The translations under genes were made by a program, and so were the position numbers. The notes beneath the pieces were generated by a model, which saw nothing but the letters and a program-made list of their open reading frames with translations, ran no database searches and was not told the origin of the DNA. 64,000 nucleotides of DNA from Helichrysum umbraculigerum (taxonomy: Eukaryota; Streptophyta; Magnoliopsida; Asterales; Asteraceae): assembly GCA_949592205.1 (NCBI GenBank), contig CATIUR010000006.1, positions 12,045,001 through 12,109,000 of the forward strand, read 5' to 3'. Below, piece after piece: positions 48,501-58,165 of the stretch (positions within the stretch are counted from its first letter, which is position 1; every line of letters starts with the position of its first letter).

Positions 48501-49996
48501 CCCTTCGAGTCCGAGCACTTTCTATGACAATTCATAACGAGCTTCCTGTTCAAATCCTTACCTCTCAACTTGAAGCACTCAACGATGAAAACTTGAAAAA
48601 TGAAGCCTTGCGAGGCTTGGATAAACAATTCGAAATCAAACCCGATGGAACTCGATACTTCTCTAACCGGGTGTGGTTACCCAAATTCGGAAACTTGCGA
48701 GATTTGGTGATGGCTGAAGCTCACAAATCTCGATACTCAATACATCCTGGATCTGACAAGATGTATCATGACGTCAAAGGGTTGTATTGGTGGCCTAACA
48801 TGAAAGCTGACATCGCCTTGTACGTCAGTAAATGCCTAACCTGTTCCAAAGTAAAGACCGAACACCAAAGACCCTCTGGGTTGCTTCAACAACCTGAAAT
48901 TCCTCAATGGAAATGGGAACAGATTTCCATGGACTTCATTACCAAACTACCGAAAACTTCGAGTGGTTGCGATACCATTTGGGTGATCGTGGACCGTCTC
49001 ACGAAATCTGCTCACTTTCTGGCCATCAAGGAAACCGACAAGATGGAGCGTCTGACTCGCATCTATGTCAAAGAAATCATCTCGCGACACGGTGTACCTA
49101 TCTCGATCATCTCGGATAGGGACAGCCGTTTTACTTCTAACTTTTGGCAATCGCTACAGAAATCTCTCGGTACTCGTCTGGATATGAGTACTGCTTATCA
49201 CCCGCAAACCGATGGCCAAAGCGAGCGAACTATTCAAACACTGGAGGATATGCTACGAGCCTGCGTAGTCGACTTCGGTACTTCTTGGGAAAATCACTTA
49301 CCGTTGTGTGAGTTTTCGTACAACAACAGTTACCATACCAGCATAAAGGCTGCACCCTTCGAGGCACTTTACGGACGTAAGTGCCGATCACCTGTCTGTT
49401 GGACTGAGTTAGGAGAATCCCAACTCACGGGTCCAGAAATCATTCAAGAAACTACTGAGAAAATCGTTGGTATTCAAAACCGGCTGAAAGCCGCACGTGA
49501 TCGTCAGAAAAGCTATGCTGACGTGAGACGCAAACACCTTGAGTTCCAGGTAGGAGACAAGGTACTTCTCAAAGTGGCACCGTGGAAAGGTGTTATTCGA
49601 TTCGGGAAACGAGGCAAACTAAATCCTAGATATATCGGACCATTCGAAATCCTTGAAAGGATTGGTCCAGTGGCATATCGCCTGCAACTTCCTGCTGAAC
49701 TTAGCAGCGTACACAACACATTCCACATTTCTAACTTGAAGAAATGTCTGTCTGACGAGACGCTGATTATACCGCTCGACGAAATTCAAATCGATGATAA
49801 ACTTCATTTCGTCGAGAAACCTTTGGAAATCATGGACCGAGAGGTCAAGCAATTGAAACAGAGTCGTATTCCCATAGTAAAAGTCAGGTGGAATTCTAGG
49901 CGCGGCCCTGAGTTCACCTGGGAACGGGAAGACCAAATGCGACAGAAATACCCACATCTCTTCCCAGACAACGCACCGTCCGTGCACTCAAGCTAA
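45584..49996 (+). CDS. gag-pol: Gag-pol polyprotein of chromovirus F, 1470 aa, intact
   Basis: ATG 45584 (MPPKSRPYTDAQ). Gag capsid region to about residue 230; zinc-knuckle-like Cys/His motifs (CTNCKRFGHLAKDC and CFGCGNSGHFKRDC, about 290-330). Protease LFDTGADRSFIS (about 376). RT with YSKIDLRSGYHQL (about 642) and FIDDILIYS (about 709). RNase H with YCDASHQGLG (about 856) and FTDHKSLQHIF. Integrase with zinc region (HKSRYSIHPGSDKMYH ... CLTCSKVK, about 1046-1090) and DDE in SMDFITKLP, ISDRDSRFTS and HPQTDGQSERT. GPY/F region NPRYIGPFEIL. C-terminal chromodomain (EKPLEIMDREVK to TWEREDQMRQKYPHLF, about 1411-1460), which in this clade directs integration to heterochromatin. No stop or frameshift. 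Confidence 0.97.
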   Translation: MPPKSRPYTDAQITSLITQAVTEALARNTPPNSSRNSDAAETSAAKPCSYKDFQNCKPLNFAGTEGAIGLVRWIEKVESVFLICNCAEGDKVKFSVSTFTDTALTWWNTYAQTVSVATAYQLPWGELKKMLRGEYCPRDELKQLEVEFWNHKMQGDDITGYTNRFHQLALLCPTMVDPEYKRIEKFVDGLPERLQDLVTSSKPGTIQSAIRMAHELTANSVRRGTTSTPSANNKRKWEGNPNTSNQTSNKKPEHIKAYTSGTSEKKGYSGSRPYCPKCNRHHDGSCPCTNCKRFGHLAKDCRTNISTPNTDAPKACFGCGNSGHFKRDCPKLKNNNNNPARGRAFVIKAGEARQDPNVVTGTFLLNDITASVLFDTGADRSFISEKFSPLLDITPTALDAKYIVELANGKLIETDSIIHNCTLNLTNETFPIDLIPVEIGSFDVIVGMDWLSKHRAEIICHDKLVRIPLVSGGTLVLQGETGRRNLNIVSCLKTRKYLRKGYQAILAHVTEKKSEEKRLEDVPIVRDFPEVFPEDLPGLPPPRQVEFQIELVPGAAPVARAPYRLAPSEMQELSNQLQELLDRGFIRPSSSPWGAPVLFVKKKDGSFRMCMDYRELNKLTIKNRYPLPRIDDLFDQLQGSSVYSKIDLRSGYHQLRVRDNDIPKTAFRTRYGHYEFQVMPFGLTNAPAVFMDLMNRVCKPYLDKFVIVFIDDILIYSRNEQEHAQHLKTILGLLKHEELYAKFSKCEFWIRTVQFLGHVIDSQGIHVDPAKIEAIKGWESPTTPTEVRQFLGLAGYYRRFIENFSRIAVPLTTLTQKDKKFDWTDKQESAFQLLKNKLCSAPILSLPEGTDDFVVYCDASHQGLGCVLMQREKVIAYASRQLKIHEKNYTTHDLELGAVVFALKIWRHYLYGTKSTIFTDHKSLQHIFDQKDLNMRQRRWVELLSDYDCEIKYHPGKANVVADALSRKERVKPLRVRALSMTIHNELPVQILTSQLEALNDENLKNEALRGLDKQFEIKPDGTRYFSNRVWLPKFGNLRDLVMAEAHKSRYSIHPGSDKMYHDVKGLYWWPNMKADIALYVSKCLTCSKVKTEHQRPSGLLQQPEIPQWKWEQISMDFITKLPKTSSGCDTIWVIVDRLTKSAHFLAIKETDKMERLTRIYVKEIISRHGVPISIISDRDSRFTSNFWQSLQKSLGTRLDMSTAYHPQTDGQSERTIQTLEDMLRACVVDFGTSWENHLPLCEFSYNNSYHTSIKAAPFEALYGRKCRSPVCWTELGESQLTGPEIIQETTEKIVGIQNRLKAARDRQKSYADVRRKHLEFQVGDKVLLKVAPWKGVIRFGKRGKLNPRYIGPFEILERIGPVAYRLQLPAELSSVHNTFHISNLKKCLSDETLIIPLDEIQIDDKLHFVEKPLEIMDREVKQLKQSRIPIVKVRWNSRRGPEFTWEREDQMRQKYPHLFPDNAPSVHSS

Positions 49997-50029
49997 TTTC
50001 GGGACGAAATTTCTTTAACAAGGGGAGAA
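49995..50029 (+). other. Hairpin and polypurine tract of F
   Basis: Stem AATTTCG/CGAAATT with loop GGA (49995-50011) overlaps the gag-pol stop codon, followed by AACAAGGGGAGAA up to the 3' LTR. The same unit occurs in element C. Confidence 0.85.
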
Positions 50030-52424
50030 TGTAACACCTGCTAAATTAGGATAATTATTTATGCCTAATTGATTGTAACTAGTTGTAATTAGTATGTAAT
50101 AGGACTAATTACAGGCTCTATTTGTATATATATGTGTGTTTTTACGCGATTTGGATAAATAGTACGAATTAACCGGACGGAGTCCGACACAGTTATTTGG
50201 ACGTTGGTGACAGAAACTTACCTAAATAATGAGAACGTATTTTATTATATAAAATACACAGCGGACAAACATCATTTATAATACCGCGACGACAATTTAA
50301 ATAATTTAACGAATACGTATTAAACGTGAGTTAAGAATTTTAATACTTCGACAAATGTTTTTATAATTAATTAATTTCAAGGTATTTCATTAAAACATTC
50401 CCGTCACCTTTTAAAAATATAACCGCTTGATTTAACGCCTAACCGATGGAGAAAACGAACACCGCACGGAGCGCGGCGCGTGGACTGAAAAATGGGGGCT
50501 TTCACCAAAACCCCCATTCTTCCTCCCTTTTTCCTCATTCAACCCACACACTCTCTCTCTCTTCTCCTCTTTTCTTTCTTTTTCTCTCAAACACCACCAC
50601 CCAAAAACCTCACTAAATCGACAAATAAACGTATTAAACGACGCCGGATCATAGCCTCTCTTTGGAAGAAAACGTTCACCATCACACGATCTACATTCCT
50701 ATCTTTTCGGATTTTCTATCCGACATTTTGTAAGTTTTCGATAAAACCCGAAACTCTCCGTTTTTGCTCATTTTTACGTTTTTATGGTTTATATATGCTT
50801 AAAATGTCCAAAAATGGGTTGGGTAAAAGATTTGGACCAAACGGAAGCTTTTCGACCGATTTTCCGGCCACCAAATTCCGATCAGACCGCTACGTCGCAG
50901 AGACGCTGGACTATCTGCGACGTAGCTCAAAACGTCGCATTAAGTGGCCAACGTCGCACCCTACGTCGCACTTAGCGACATCGACCCCTACGTCGCACAG
51001 ATATCTCAACGTCGCACTAGCGACGCAGCCTATTACGTCGCATTAACTTGCGGACGTCGCACATAGCGACGTAGACTTTTACGTCGCAAACCGAACCTAC
51101 GTCGCATTGATTTGCGAAGGTCGCATCATGCGACGTACCACCCTACGTCGCATGCTACGTCGCATGCTACGTCGCACAAACCAGAACCTTGAAAAGTCAG
51201 ATTTTACTAAGTGTCGAACTTACACAACTTCAAATACTTATGTCATACGACTTAACAAACGTCATAGAACATACTTTCTATTACAATTACACTAAATTGC
51301 GTTATAAATGATAACACTTTGAATCATTATTACAAACCGTCACCAACGGGCCATATTTGTTTTCAAACTACAACGGATTACTAAACAAACACTTGGACAT
51401 AATGAGTTGTGTACACAACTAGCCTAGATGGTCTTGCGAGACATCTACTTACTTAAATTCATATGTTTAGGCATTTGAAGGTTACGGGTTCGGAGAACCT
51501 ACGGTTGAGATTACTTACTCGTTTATTGATATAAACGTACTTGCAAAGACTCAGGTGAGTCTTACGGCCCCACTTTTACTGTTTTATCTTATTGGGGGAG
51601 ATACATGCTACTGATTTTTCCTGAACACAAGTACTAAACTGATTTCTATACCAAACGGAATTGCATGAGTTAATTACTATTTACAGAAGTCTCTCCATCA
51701 TATATCGTTAGTTATGGACTTAAGCGCGAACAGTAGTTAATGGATCCATTAGGGAAATGACCCTCCCCACCCGGGGCAGTAGCGCTGCCACGTACCGATT
51801 TACACGTATAAACGGGTGACAACTTATTCGTTACTGATGCTTGCTCACTTACGAGCATGTCACGGGAGCAAACATATTATTTACGGGTTAAGCTTCGATT
51901 ATGAGCCTCATGGCAACGGTATAAACTTATTTATTTACATTTGCTGGATTGCAAATACTGATTTTACGATTGCTGGATTGCAATGGCTGATTTTACGCCT
52001 ACGGGCACTACTAATGAAATCTCGTGTTCAAAGCCGATATTAATTACAAACCTGTGAGATTCACCAACCTTTTGGTTGACACTTTTTAGCATGTTTTCTC
52101 AGGTACCCGGATGGAGTAGGATTACTCCAGGATTTTAGCTAGAGTCGCATGATTTCAACACACTGCATTAACGGAGATTCTTAGCATTATCTTTTGTATA
52201 TTTTGATTATGTAATAGAATCTCCCGCTATACGCGTGGACTCTAGGGGAAACTACATTTTGTATACGAAAACACTAAGTTTTCAAACATTATATCTATGG
52301 AATGTAACTAATTTACAAAACGTTGCATATAGATGTCGTTTGCTGTATATCTTGTGCTTTGATATTTGATTAGTAACACCCCAAAGTATGCTTCCGCAAA
52401 ACAGTGAATTTCGGGGGTGTTACA
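50030..52424 (+). repeat. 3' LTR of element F
   Basis: 2395 bp, copy of 42421-44815, followed by TAATA. Confidence 0.95.
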
Positions 52425-52429
52425 TAATA

Positions 52430-52647
52430 GCTCTGCAATCAGTATTATTAATAACCCAGTTAAACATTCTAAAACAAAGCACATTAAAATCAGATATCAT
52501 TTCATTAGAGATTGTAATGAGAAAAGACTTATTCAAATTTTGAAAGTTCATACTGATAATCAGTTTGCTGATCTGTTTACAAAAGCTTTTGATGTAGGCA
52601 GATTCACATTCTTGGTTACTAGTATTGGAATGATCAATTTGTCATAA
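52430..52647 (+). pseudogene. pol: Copia pol of G, end of RNase H after F
   Basis: Continues the RNase H frame exactly after one copy of TAATA: NSSAISIINNPVKHSKTKHIKIRYHFIRD, then NQFADLFTKAFDVGRF, and TAA at 52645. These are the expected copia RNase H end motifs, proving that F cut a previously continuous frame. Confidence 0.9.
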
Positions 52648-52936
52648 GTTATTTCTCTTGTTACTGCTTTCTGTGAATAATATCTACTGTGATTTCAATT
52701 TGGGTTAATACTGATTTGTTAATTAACACTGATTGTGTGTAATGTGTATCGTTATCACTGTTTCTTAATTTTATTATAAACAGTGGTAATAATCACTTCA
52801 CCACTGTTGGTGTATAGTTAACACTGTTTACTTGTATTATTGTTTGGAATTACCACTGCAGGTTATATTGCTATGTCTTGGAGTCTAACTTATGCAGGTG
52901 TTTATGAAGTTTTTACTGCTTGTGGAGTTTGCTTTC

Positions 52937-52970
<34 letters not shown>

Positions 52971-53366
52971 ACTGTTTTGTTTATATGATTTTGCTAGAAC
53001 TGAAGTACTACTTGTATTAAGTTAGCACTGCCTTGGTCGGTTGGTACTGCTTGTACAAGTTAGCACTGCTAGCTTTGTTATGTAAATGATGCATTTGAGA
53101 AACCAAGTGTTGATTACCACTGATGGTTATTTTCACAATTATCACTGAACGTGTTATATTTCTCAATTAACACTGTTTTAGTTATAATTGGGGATTTGGT
53201 CAATTTAGGGTTTACAACTGATTTAAATTTCAGTACTTAACTCTCAACACTTAGGGTTTCTCATTACGCCTTCGAAATTACACATACAAACAACTGCGCT
53301 TAGTCTCATCGATTTTCGATTCTGTAAAATCATCTTCGATTCTTCTCGATTACTTGATTTCTTATC
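52648..53366 (+). promoter_or_regulatory. Spacer upstream of the accessory ORF with ACTG motif array
   Basis: No gene. Around sixteen ACTG decamers (TTAACACTG, TTACCACTG, GTTAGCACTG, TTACAACTG) between about 52710 and 53222 repeat the LTR motif. A run of 29 A lies at 52940-52968. The stretch 53230-53366 is TC-rich like a transcript leader. An internal promoter for the next ORF is a reasonable inference. Confidence 0.5.
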
Positions 53367-56300
53367 ATGGCATCGACTTCATCTACTGTTCAACTACCGA
53401 TTGGAAAAGATCACAATATGATTGCATTCTTAATGAAACCTGCAGAGGCAAACGAGTATGTGGAAATCATTGATTTCCTTCGTGCTTCACATATTCGTCA
53501 TGCTCTTACTGTAGCACCCAGAATATCTCACGATCATATCAACAATTTCTGGGTGAATGCATCAATAGAAGAGGAACAGGGGATTAAAAGAATCGTTTCA
53601 GAAGTTATGGATACACGTGTTGTAATCACAGAAGCTACTGTTAGAGCTTCATTACAACTAGATGATGAGGCAGGTATATCTTCTTTAGAGGATACTGTTA
53701 TGTATGATACTTTACGATTGATGGGTTATGAGGGTTCTTTTGAAATTTTTACTTTTCAGAAAACCTTATTTTCTCATCAGTGGAGATTTTTAATACATAC
53801 AATTTTACACTGCTTATCATCTAAGAGATCATCTTTTGAGCAGTTTGGAAGCAACATTGCTTATGCAATTACTTGTCTTGCAACTGGTCAAAGGTTTAAT
53901 TTTTCAAATCTGATATTTTCTGGTATGCTTAGAAACATTGAGCAGCCAAAGATTAAGTTTTTGATGTATCCACGTTTCGTGCAGTTGTTCTTAAATGAAC
54001 AAATTTCTAATATAACTGCACTTGAAAAGATTATTGGTATTGTCTCTTTTAAACCAAAAGTTTTTGTAAATATGAAGAGAGATACTAAATTTTCTGGGAA
54101 GGTTACAGCATTATTTTCTACAATGCTTCCTGCACCTTCCACCACAGCATCAGTACTACCAACTGAAGCTGAACCAACTACTGAGAGAATGGTTCCACCC
54201 ACCACTTCTCAACCCACAGTAGTTGGGGGTACTAAGAGAAAACAAGGGACTACAACAGCTAAACCTTCTAAAGCCAAAAAGGCTAAAAAACAGGTATCTG
54301 AGGCTGCTGCTGCTCAGGTATCTCAGACAAATGATTCATCACAGCAGATGATCAATGAGGAGGAGGATGATCATTCTGAGAGGGCTGCTTCTACTGCTTC
54401 TAGCCCACTGGCAGAGCAGGACAGAAGTAACATTAATAAGACCCAATCAGAGGCAACACATGGATATGATTCTACACCTGTAGATGATCCTAGTGGTCCC
54501 AGTACCAAGAACCAAGGGGACTTTGATGATCATGCTAGGCATGAGTCAGAGTTTGATGATGTCAATGATTCACCAAAGGATTCACATCCTGAAGGTGTTA
54601 AGGCTAGAACTAACTTGGAATTGACGAAAATGGTTGATTATGTATGGGCTGAGTTTGTACAGGAGAGGAAGAAGAATAAGGCAAAGGATGAAGTTATTAC
54701 TCAGTTGCAGAGGAAAGTGAAGCAGTTAGAGAGGATTGTTATTCAATGTTTGAAGAAATGGAGGAAATATGTGGTTCATGATACTTCAGAACCTGAGGAG
54801 ACTTATAATTTTAAACAAAATGCTTTCAAAAAGGGGGAGAAGGTCTGGACAAATTTGGGTGATAAGAGGAATAAGAATGATAAGGTTGTGTCTGATGATG
54901 AAAAAGTTGATGAAGAGATAGAAATGGAACAACCAGTGGATGATGAATTTGTGCATACACCTCCAACACCACCTACAGAGCCAGAGGTTAATGAGTCAGT
55001 GTTTGAGACAGTGGAAACAGAGATGAATGACCCAGTGGCAGAAGAAAATAATTCTGAACATACTGAGGTTGTTGGGTCAGTGGAGCAGACTGTAGAGGTT
55101 AATTTGGATGGTAAGACTGAGGAGTTAAAGATTGATGAGGATGATGGTGAAGAGGTGAGTAAACCTGAGATAGCAGTTGAAAAAGAAGAAGTAAAGACTG
55201 AGGTTAAAACTGATGCTCAACAAGTTGAAAAGACTAGAAAGAAGAGCATTCCAGTTAAAACTGCTAAAATGACTGGTACAGGAAAGAAGGTTGAAACTCC
55301 AAAGAAGAAATCTACACAACAACCATCTTTGCCTGGATTTCAAATTAGAGAACCTGCTGCTGTTCCTGTTCAACAGAAAGAATTGCCAAAGATTGATCCA
55401 AAAGATAAAGGCAAGGGAAAACTGGTAGAAGAACCAAAGAAGAAAAAGCAAAAACCAGTGCCACCAGAAGTAACTGCACATGATACTGAATATGCTCAAA
55501 GGTTACAGGCTGAGATAAATGCAGAGGGATTGATTGATGTTGAGATTGAGGAAGGAAAGTTTGTGAAAATGACAAAAGAGCAAGTGGCAGAGTGGGATGA
55601 ATATTTATTGAAAGAACAGAGACAGGATGATATTGAATATCTTGTAGAGCAGGTTAAGAAAAAGAAAGCAGAGGAAGCAAGAAAGAAAAAAACTGCAAAA
55701 CCACCAACAAAAGCTCAAATGAAGAAGAACTTAATTGCAAAATTGAAAGGTGGATATATTCCTTTGAATGCTTTGAAACAGATGAGTTTAGAGAGATTGC
55801 AGGAGTTATGGGATAAAGATGAGTTGAATCCTGATGTGATTGAAAAGAAACAAACAGAAAAGAAAGAAGCTGAGAAGCAAAAGCAGGAAGTTGAAAAGGA
55901 AAAGAAACAGGCTGAAAAAGAAAGAAAATTGAAAGAAAAGGAAGAAAAAGAAAAAAGAGAAAAGATAGAAGCTAAGAAGAGGAGGAAAGATGAACTTGAG
56001 CAAAAGAAGAGAGAGTTAGATGAAATTCCTGATAGAGAAAGGAATATTGATGAATTGAAGGAGTTTATTTTGTTACAGCCTATGGAATCTGAGGTAATTA
56101 ATGTTGAATTACCTGGTATCATTGATTGGTCTATTGAGCAATTTGTCAATCCTGTTAAGATTCACAAGATTAAAGTTGAAAGAGCAGATGGAAATGTATC
56201 TTGGTGGAGATCTTTTAGGGATTTGATAAAGAGAATTAGTAGGACTGATTTGGTTAGAATGTATGAGATTGGGATGGAAAAGAATTTAGATTTGAAAAGG

Positions 56301-56636
56301 TTTGATAATCTAGTTGAAAAAGTTACATGGCATTGGATTAAAGCTATGTTTGAGCCAGAAGACTTTCCATTTCAGTTTGCTACTTTTAGCAAGGTCAAAA
56401 ATTGGATTTATCATGTCAAACCTGGAGTACATCAGATTGTTATGGAGGATGCAGTGTTTATGTGGTTATTGACAGATAGATTTTATGATATAAATCTGAG
56501 ATTTTTGATGGGCTTGAGAAATGCAAGGCTACAAGCTGCAGTTTTAGATGATGTAGCTCTGGAATTGGTATATATGGTGCTGAATCAGATTCATAAGAAG
56601 GAGGAGATTGATAGGAAGAAGAGAAGAACTGACTAA
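53367..56636 (+). CDS. Accessory ORF of copia element G, 1089 aa
   Basis: Open from ATG 53367 to TAA 56634. Residues about 10-240 form a conserved domain: IIDFLRASHIRHALTVAP, NNFWVNASIEEE, LQLDDEAGI, LFSHQWRFLIHTILHCLS, ITCLATGQRFNFSNLIFSGM and FLMYPRFVQLFLN. I recall this domain as abundant in Asteraceae protein predictions; function unknown. Then a Pro/Ser/Thr/Glu-rich linker, a very Lys/Glu-rich coiled region (about 760-890), and a C-terminal domain with WWRSFRDLIKRISRTDLVRMYE. The position between pol and 3' LTR is where SIRE elements carry an envelope-like ORF, but no signal peptide or clear membrane segment is visible. The pseudogene at 58426-63570 shares both end domains. Confidence 0.85.
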   Translation: MASTSSTVQLPIGKDHNMIAFLMKPAEANEYVEIIDFLRASHIRHALTVAPRISHDHINNFWVNASIEEEQGIKRIVSEVMDTRVVITEATVRASLQLDDEAGISSLEDTVMYDTLRLMGYEGSFEIFTFQKTLFSHQWRFLIHTILHCLSSKRSSFEQFGSNIAYAITCLATGQRFNFSNLIFSGMLRNIEQPKIKFLMYPRFVQLFLNEQISNITALEKIIGIVSFKPKVFVNMKRDTKFSGKVTALFSTMLPAPSTTASVLPTEAEPTTERMVPPTTSQPTVVGGTKRKQGTTTAKPSKAKKAKKQVSEAAAAQVSQTNDSSQQMINEEEDDHSERAASTASSPLAEQDRSNINKTQSEATHGYDSTPVDDPSGPSTKNQGDFDDHARHESEFDDVNDSPKDSHPEGVKARTNLELTKMVDYVWAEFVQERKKNKAKDEVITQLQRKVKQLERIVIQCLKKWRKYVVHDTSEPEETYNFKQNAFKKGEKVWTNLGDKRNKNDKVVSDDEKVDEEIEMEQPVDDEFVHTPPTPPTEPEVNESVFETVETEMNDPVAEENNSEHTEVVGSVEQTVEVNLDGKTEELKIDEDDGEEVSKPEIAVEKEEVKTEVKTDAQQVEKTRKKSIPVKTAKMTGTGKKVETPKKKSTQQPSLPGFQIREPAAVPVQQKELPKIDPKDKGKGKLVEEPKKKKQKPVPPEVTAHDTEYAQRLQAEINAEGLIDVEIEEGKFVKMTKEQVAEWDEYLLKEQRQDDIEYLVEQVKKKKAEEARKKKTAKPPTKAQMKKNLIAKLKGGYIPLNALKQMSLERLQELWDKDELNPDVIEKKQTEKKEAEKQKQEVEKEKKQAEKERKLKEKEEKEKREKIEAKKRRKDELEQKKRELDEIPDRERNIDELKEFILLQPMESEVINVELPGIIDWSIEQFVNPVKIHKIKVERADGNVSWWRSFRDLIKRISRTDLVRMYEIGMEKNLDLKRFDNLVEKVTWHWIKAMFEPEDFPFQFATFSKVKNWIYHVKPGVHQIVMEDAVFMWLLTDRFYDINLRFLMGLRNARLQAAVLDDVALELVYMVLNQIHKKEEIDRKKRRTD

Positions 56637-56723
56637 CAGTTTTGAAAGAATTTTGTGAAGCTTATAATGGATGATTAGAAGAAACTTAATGCTGTGAAGG
56701 ACAGATTAAGTTTAGGGGGAGAT
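56637..56723 (+). other. Short tail and polypurine tract of G
   Basis: Ends TTTAGGGGGAGAT directly before the 3' LTR. Confidence 0.85.
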
Positions 56724-57412
56724 TGTTGGGTCAAAACTGTTTTAGATCTGAGTTGAAGTTCTGATGAGAAGACAGAGTACAAGTGATTAAAACTGTTTGC
56801 TTTGAAGGTTAAAACTGTCTTTATGAAGTTACAACTGATAGAAGAAAACTGATGAGAAGACAAGTGTTACAACTGTTTGAAGATAGATTACAACTGATAG
56901 TTATGTGTCTGTAAGTAGTTAAAACTGCTTATGTATTAGTAACTGTTAGTTATATATGAAACAGTTAACACTGATTATGTATTTGTACTTGGTCGCATAT
57001 TACAATTGAAGCAGTTACCACTGAATGTGTAACAGTTACAACTGTTTACATCAGAATGGTAGTTAAAACTGTTTATGATTTTGTGATAAGTATGAGTCGG
57101 TTATGGAAGTTATTTTATTCCATATTTGTAGGAGATTGTATAGGACTCTATATGTTATAAATAGAGATCCTTTAGACCTAGATAGGTTAATGATTTTTGC
57201 GCAGCTTCAAGGTTTTCTGTAACCCTAATACATCAAGTGTATTCGTCTTATATCATTAATAAGATTGAAGCTTTCGGTATATTGTGTGTTCATTAAATTA
57301 ATTAATATTCATTGATCTTCTTAATATTATTGAGTGTGATTCCGCAACTTCTCGATAATATATTCAAAGCTTATTACGTAAGATTGTTTATTAAGTTAAA
57401 CAGGGACTAACA
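56724..57412 (+). repeat. 3' LTR of element G
   Basis: 689 bp. It differs from the 5' LTR at two positions by eye (T/C in GTGTAAYAG, A/T in AGAGAWCC). Followed by CTATA. Confidence 0.95.
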
Positions 57413-57417
57413 CTATA

Positions 57418-58000
57418 TTATTGAATGTTTATTATACAAGAATTGTCTATATTATAATATATTGATGATTGTTCTTGACATAGTTAGACTGATTTATATT
57501 AAACGAGGATGACCATATTAAGTTTTTATAAATTAAGTGATTGTGTTTATATCTTGATCTTAACCTTATGCGATAGACGAAGAATATAATTCATTAATAT
57601 AAAGTAATATTGTGATTCACGCCATACCGATGAAATGGTATTAATATACTGCTGATTGATCTTAATAATTAGTGATACTTTGCGTAACCTTATGATTGTG
57701 TTGCTATGATGAAGATTAGCTTAAGCTTAAGTAATTTTCTACATTAGTTGTAAGTCCCTAGTTCTTAGGATCGATAACTTCGTTATCTGTAGTATTAAGG
57801 TGCGAAATCCCTCAATACGATGTTATCTTACTAACAACGAATAAGTTCGCGCTTATAGGATTAATAACTAATACGCTTTGCTTTAATCTTTGGACAATCA
57901 AAGCCTAGCCGTTAGTCGTTAGGTTTTTCTCTGGTAAACTGAAAATCGCAGGTCTGATATATTTCGCAAAAGTTGTTCTTAATTTTCTAAACCGAAAATC
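57418..58000 (+). repeat. Element D LTR, second part
   Basis: Continues D after G. AT-rich, no gene. AAGTCCCTAGTTCTTAGGATC (two copies of a short hint around 57765-57785) resembles the conserved U5 end region of Athila LTRs. I could not find a primer site, so the D boundary is uncertain. Confidence 0.45.
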
Positions 58001-58165
58001 ATTTATATATTAAATTCGTCTCGGCTCGCATGGGCCTGCGAGTCCAGCCCAACTCGCAGCCCAAGTCCGCTTATGGACTCGGCTCGCCAATACTCTGAGT
58101 GTTTGCGAGTTCAGGCCTCACCTCGCAGCTCAACTCGCTGCGACTTGAGAACTCGACTCGCACTA
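58001..58165 (-). promoter_or_regulatory. ACTCGC inverted-motif cluster with minus-strand TATA-like site
   Basis: CTCGC/GCGAG half-sites recur about twelve times from 58021, including CAACTCGCTGCGACTTG (58131-58147), one base off a perfect palindrome. On the - strand the cluster is followed by ATATATAAAT (58010-58001). The same motif lies upstream of a TATA at 63597, so the two could be U3 regions of an old minus-strand LTR element; no LTR pair could be aligned. Confidence 0.45.

Larger units (their letters stand above)
42421..52424 (+). mobile_element. Element F: complete Tekay-type chromovirus inserted in G
   Basis: LTRs 42421-44815 and 50030-52424, both 2395 bp, TGTAACACC...GGTGTTACA. TAATA flanks the element (42416-42420 and 52425-52429). 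Primer site, leader, one open gag-pol with all catalytic residues, and polypurine tract are present. By eye the LTRs differ at one base (near 42552 / 50161). Every part needed for movement is visible, so this is the youngest and a potentially autonomous element of the window. Confidence 0.96.
35546..57412 (+). mobile_element. Element G: SIRE-like Ty1/copia retrotransposon with accessory ORF, carrying F
   Basis: LTRs 35546-36234 and 56724-57412, both 689 bp, differ at two positions by eye. CTATA flanks the element (35541-35545 and 57413-57417). Order: initiator tRNA-Met primer site, long gag, protease-integrase-RT-RNase H (copia order), spacer, 1089-aa accessory ORF and polypurine tract. Chromovirus F is inserted in RNase H. 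Without F the element is about 11.9 kb, in the range of SIRE/Maximus elements. Two pol stops show it was already defective or became so. Confidence 0.94.

Noticed and set aside
53367..56636. Envelope gene in copia element G
   Set aside because: Position fits, but no signal peptide, transmembrane segment or known envelope motif can be seen; kept as an accessory ORF of unknown role.
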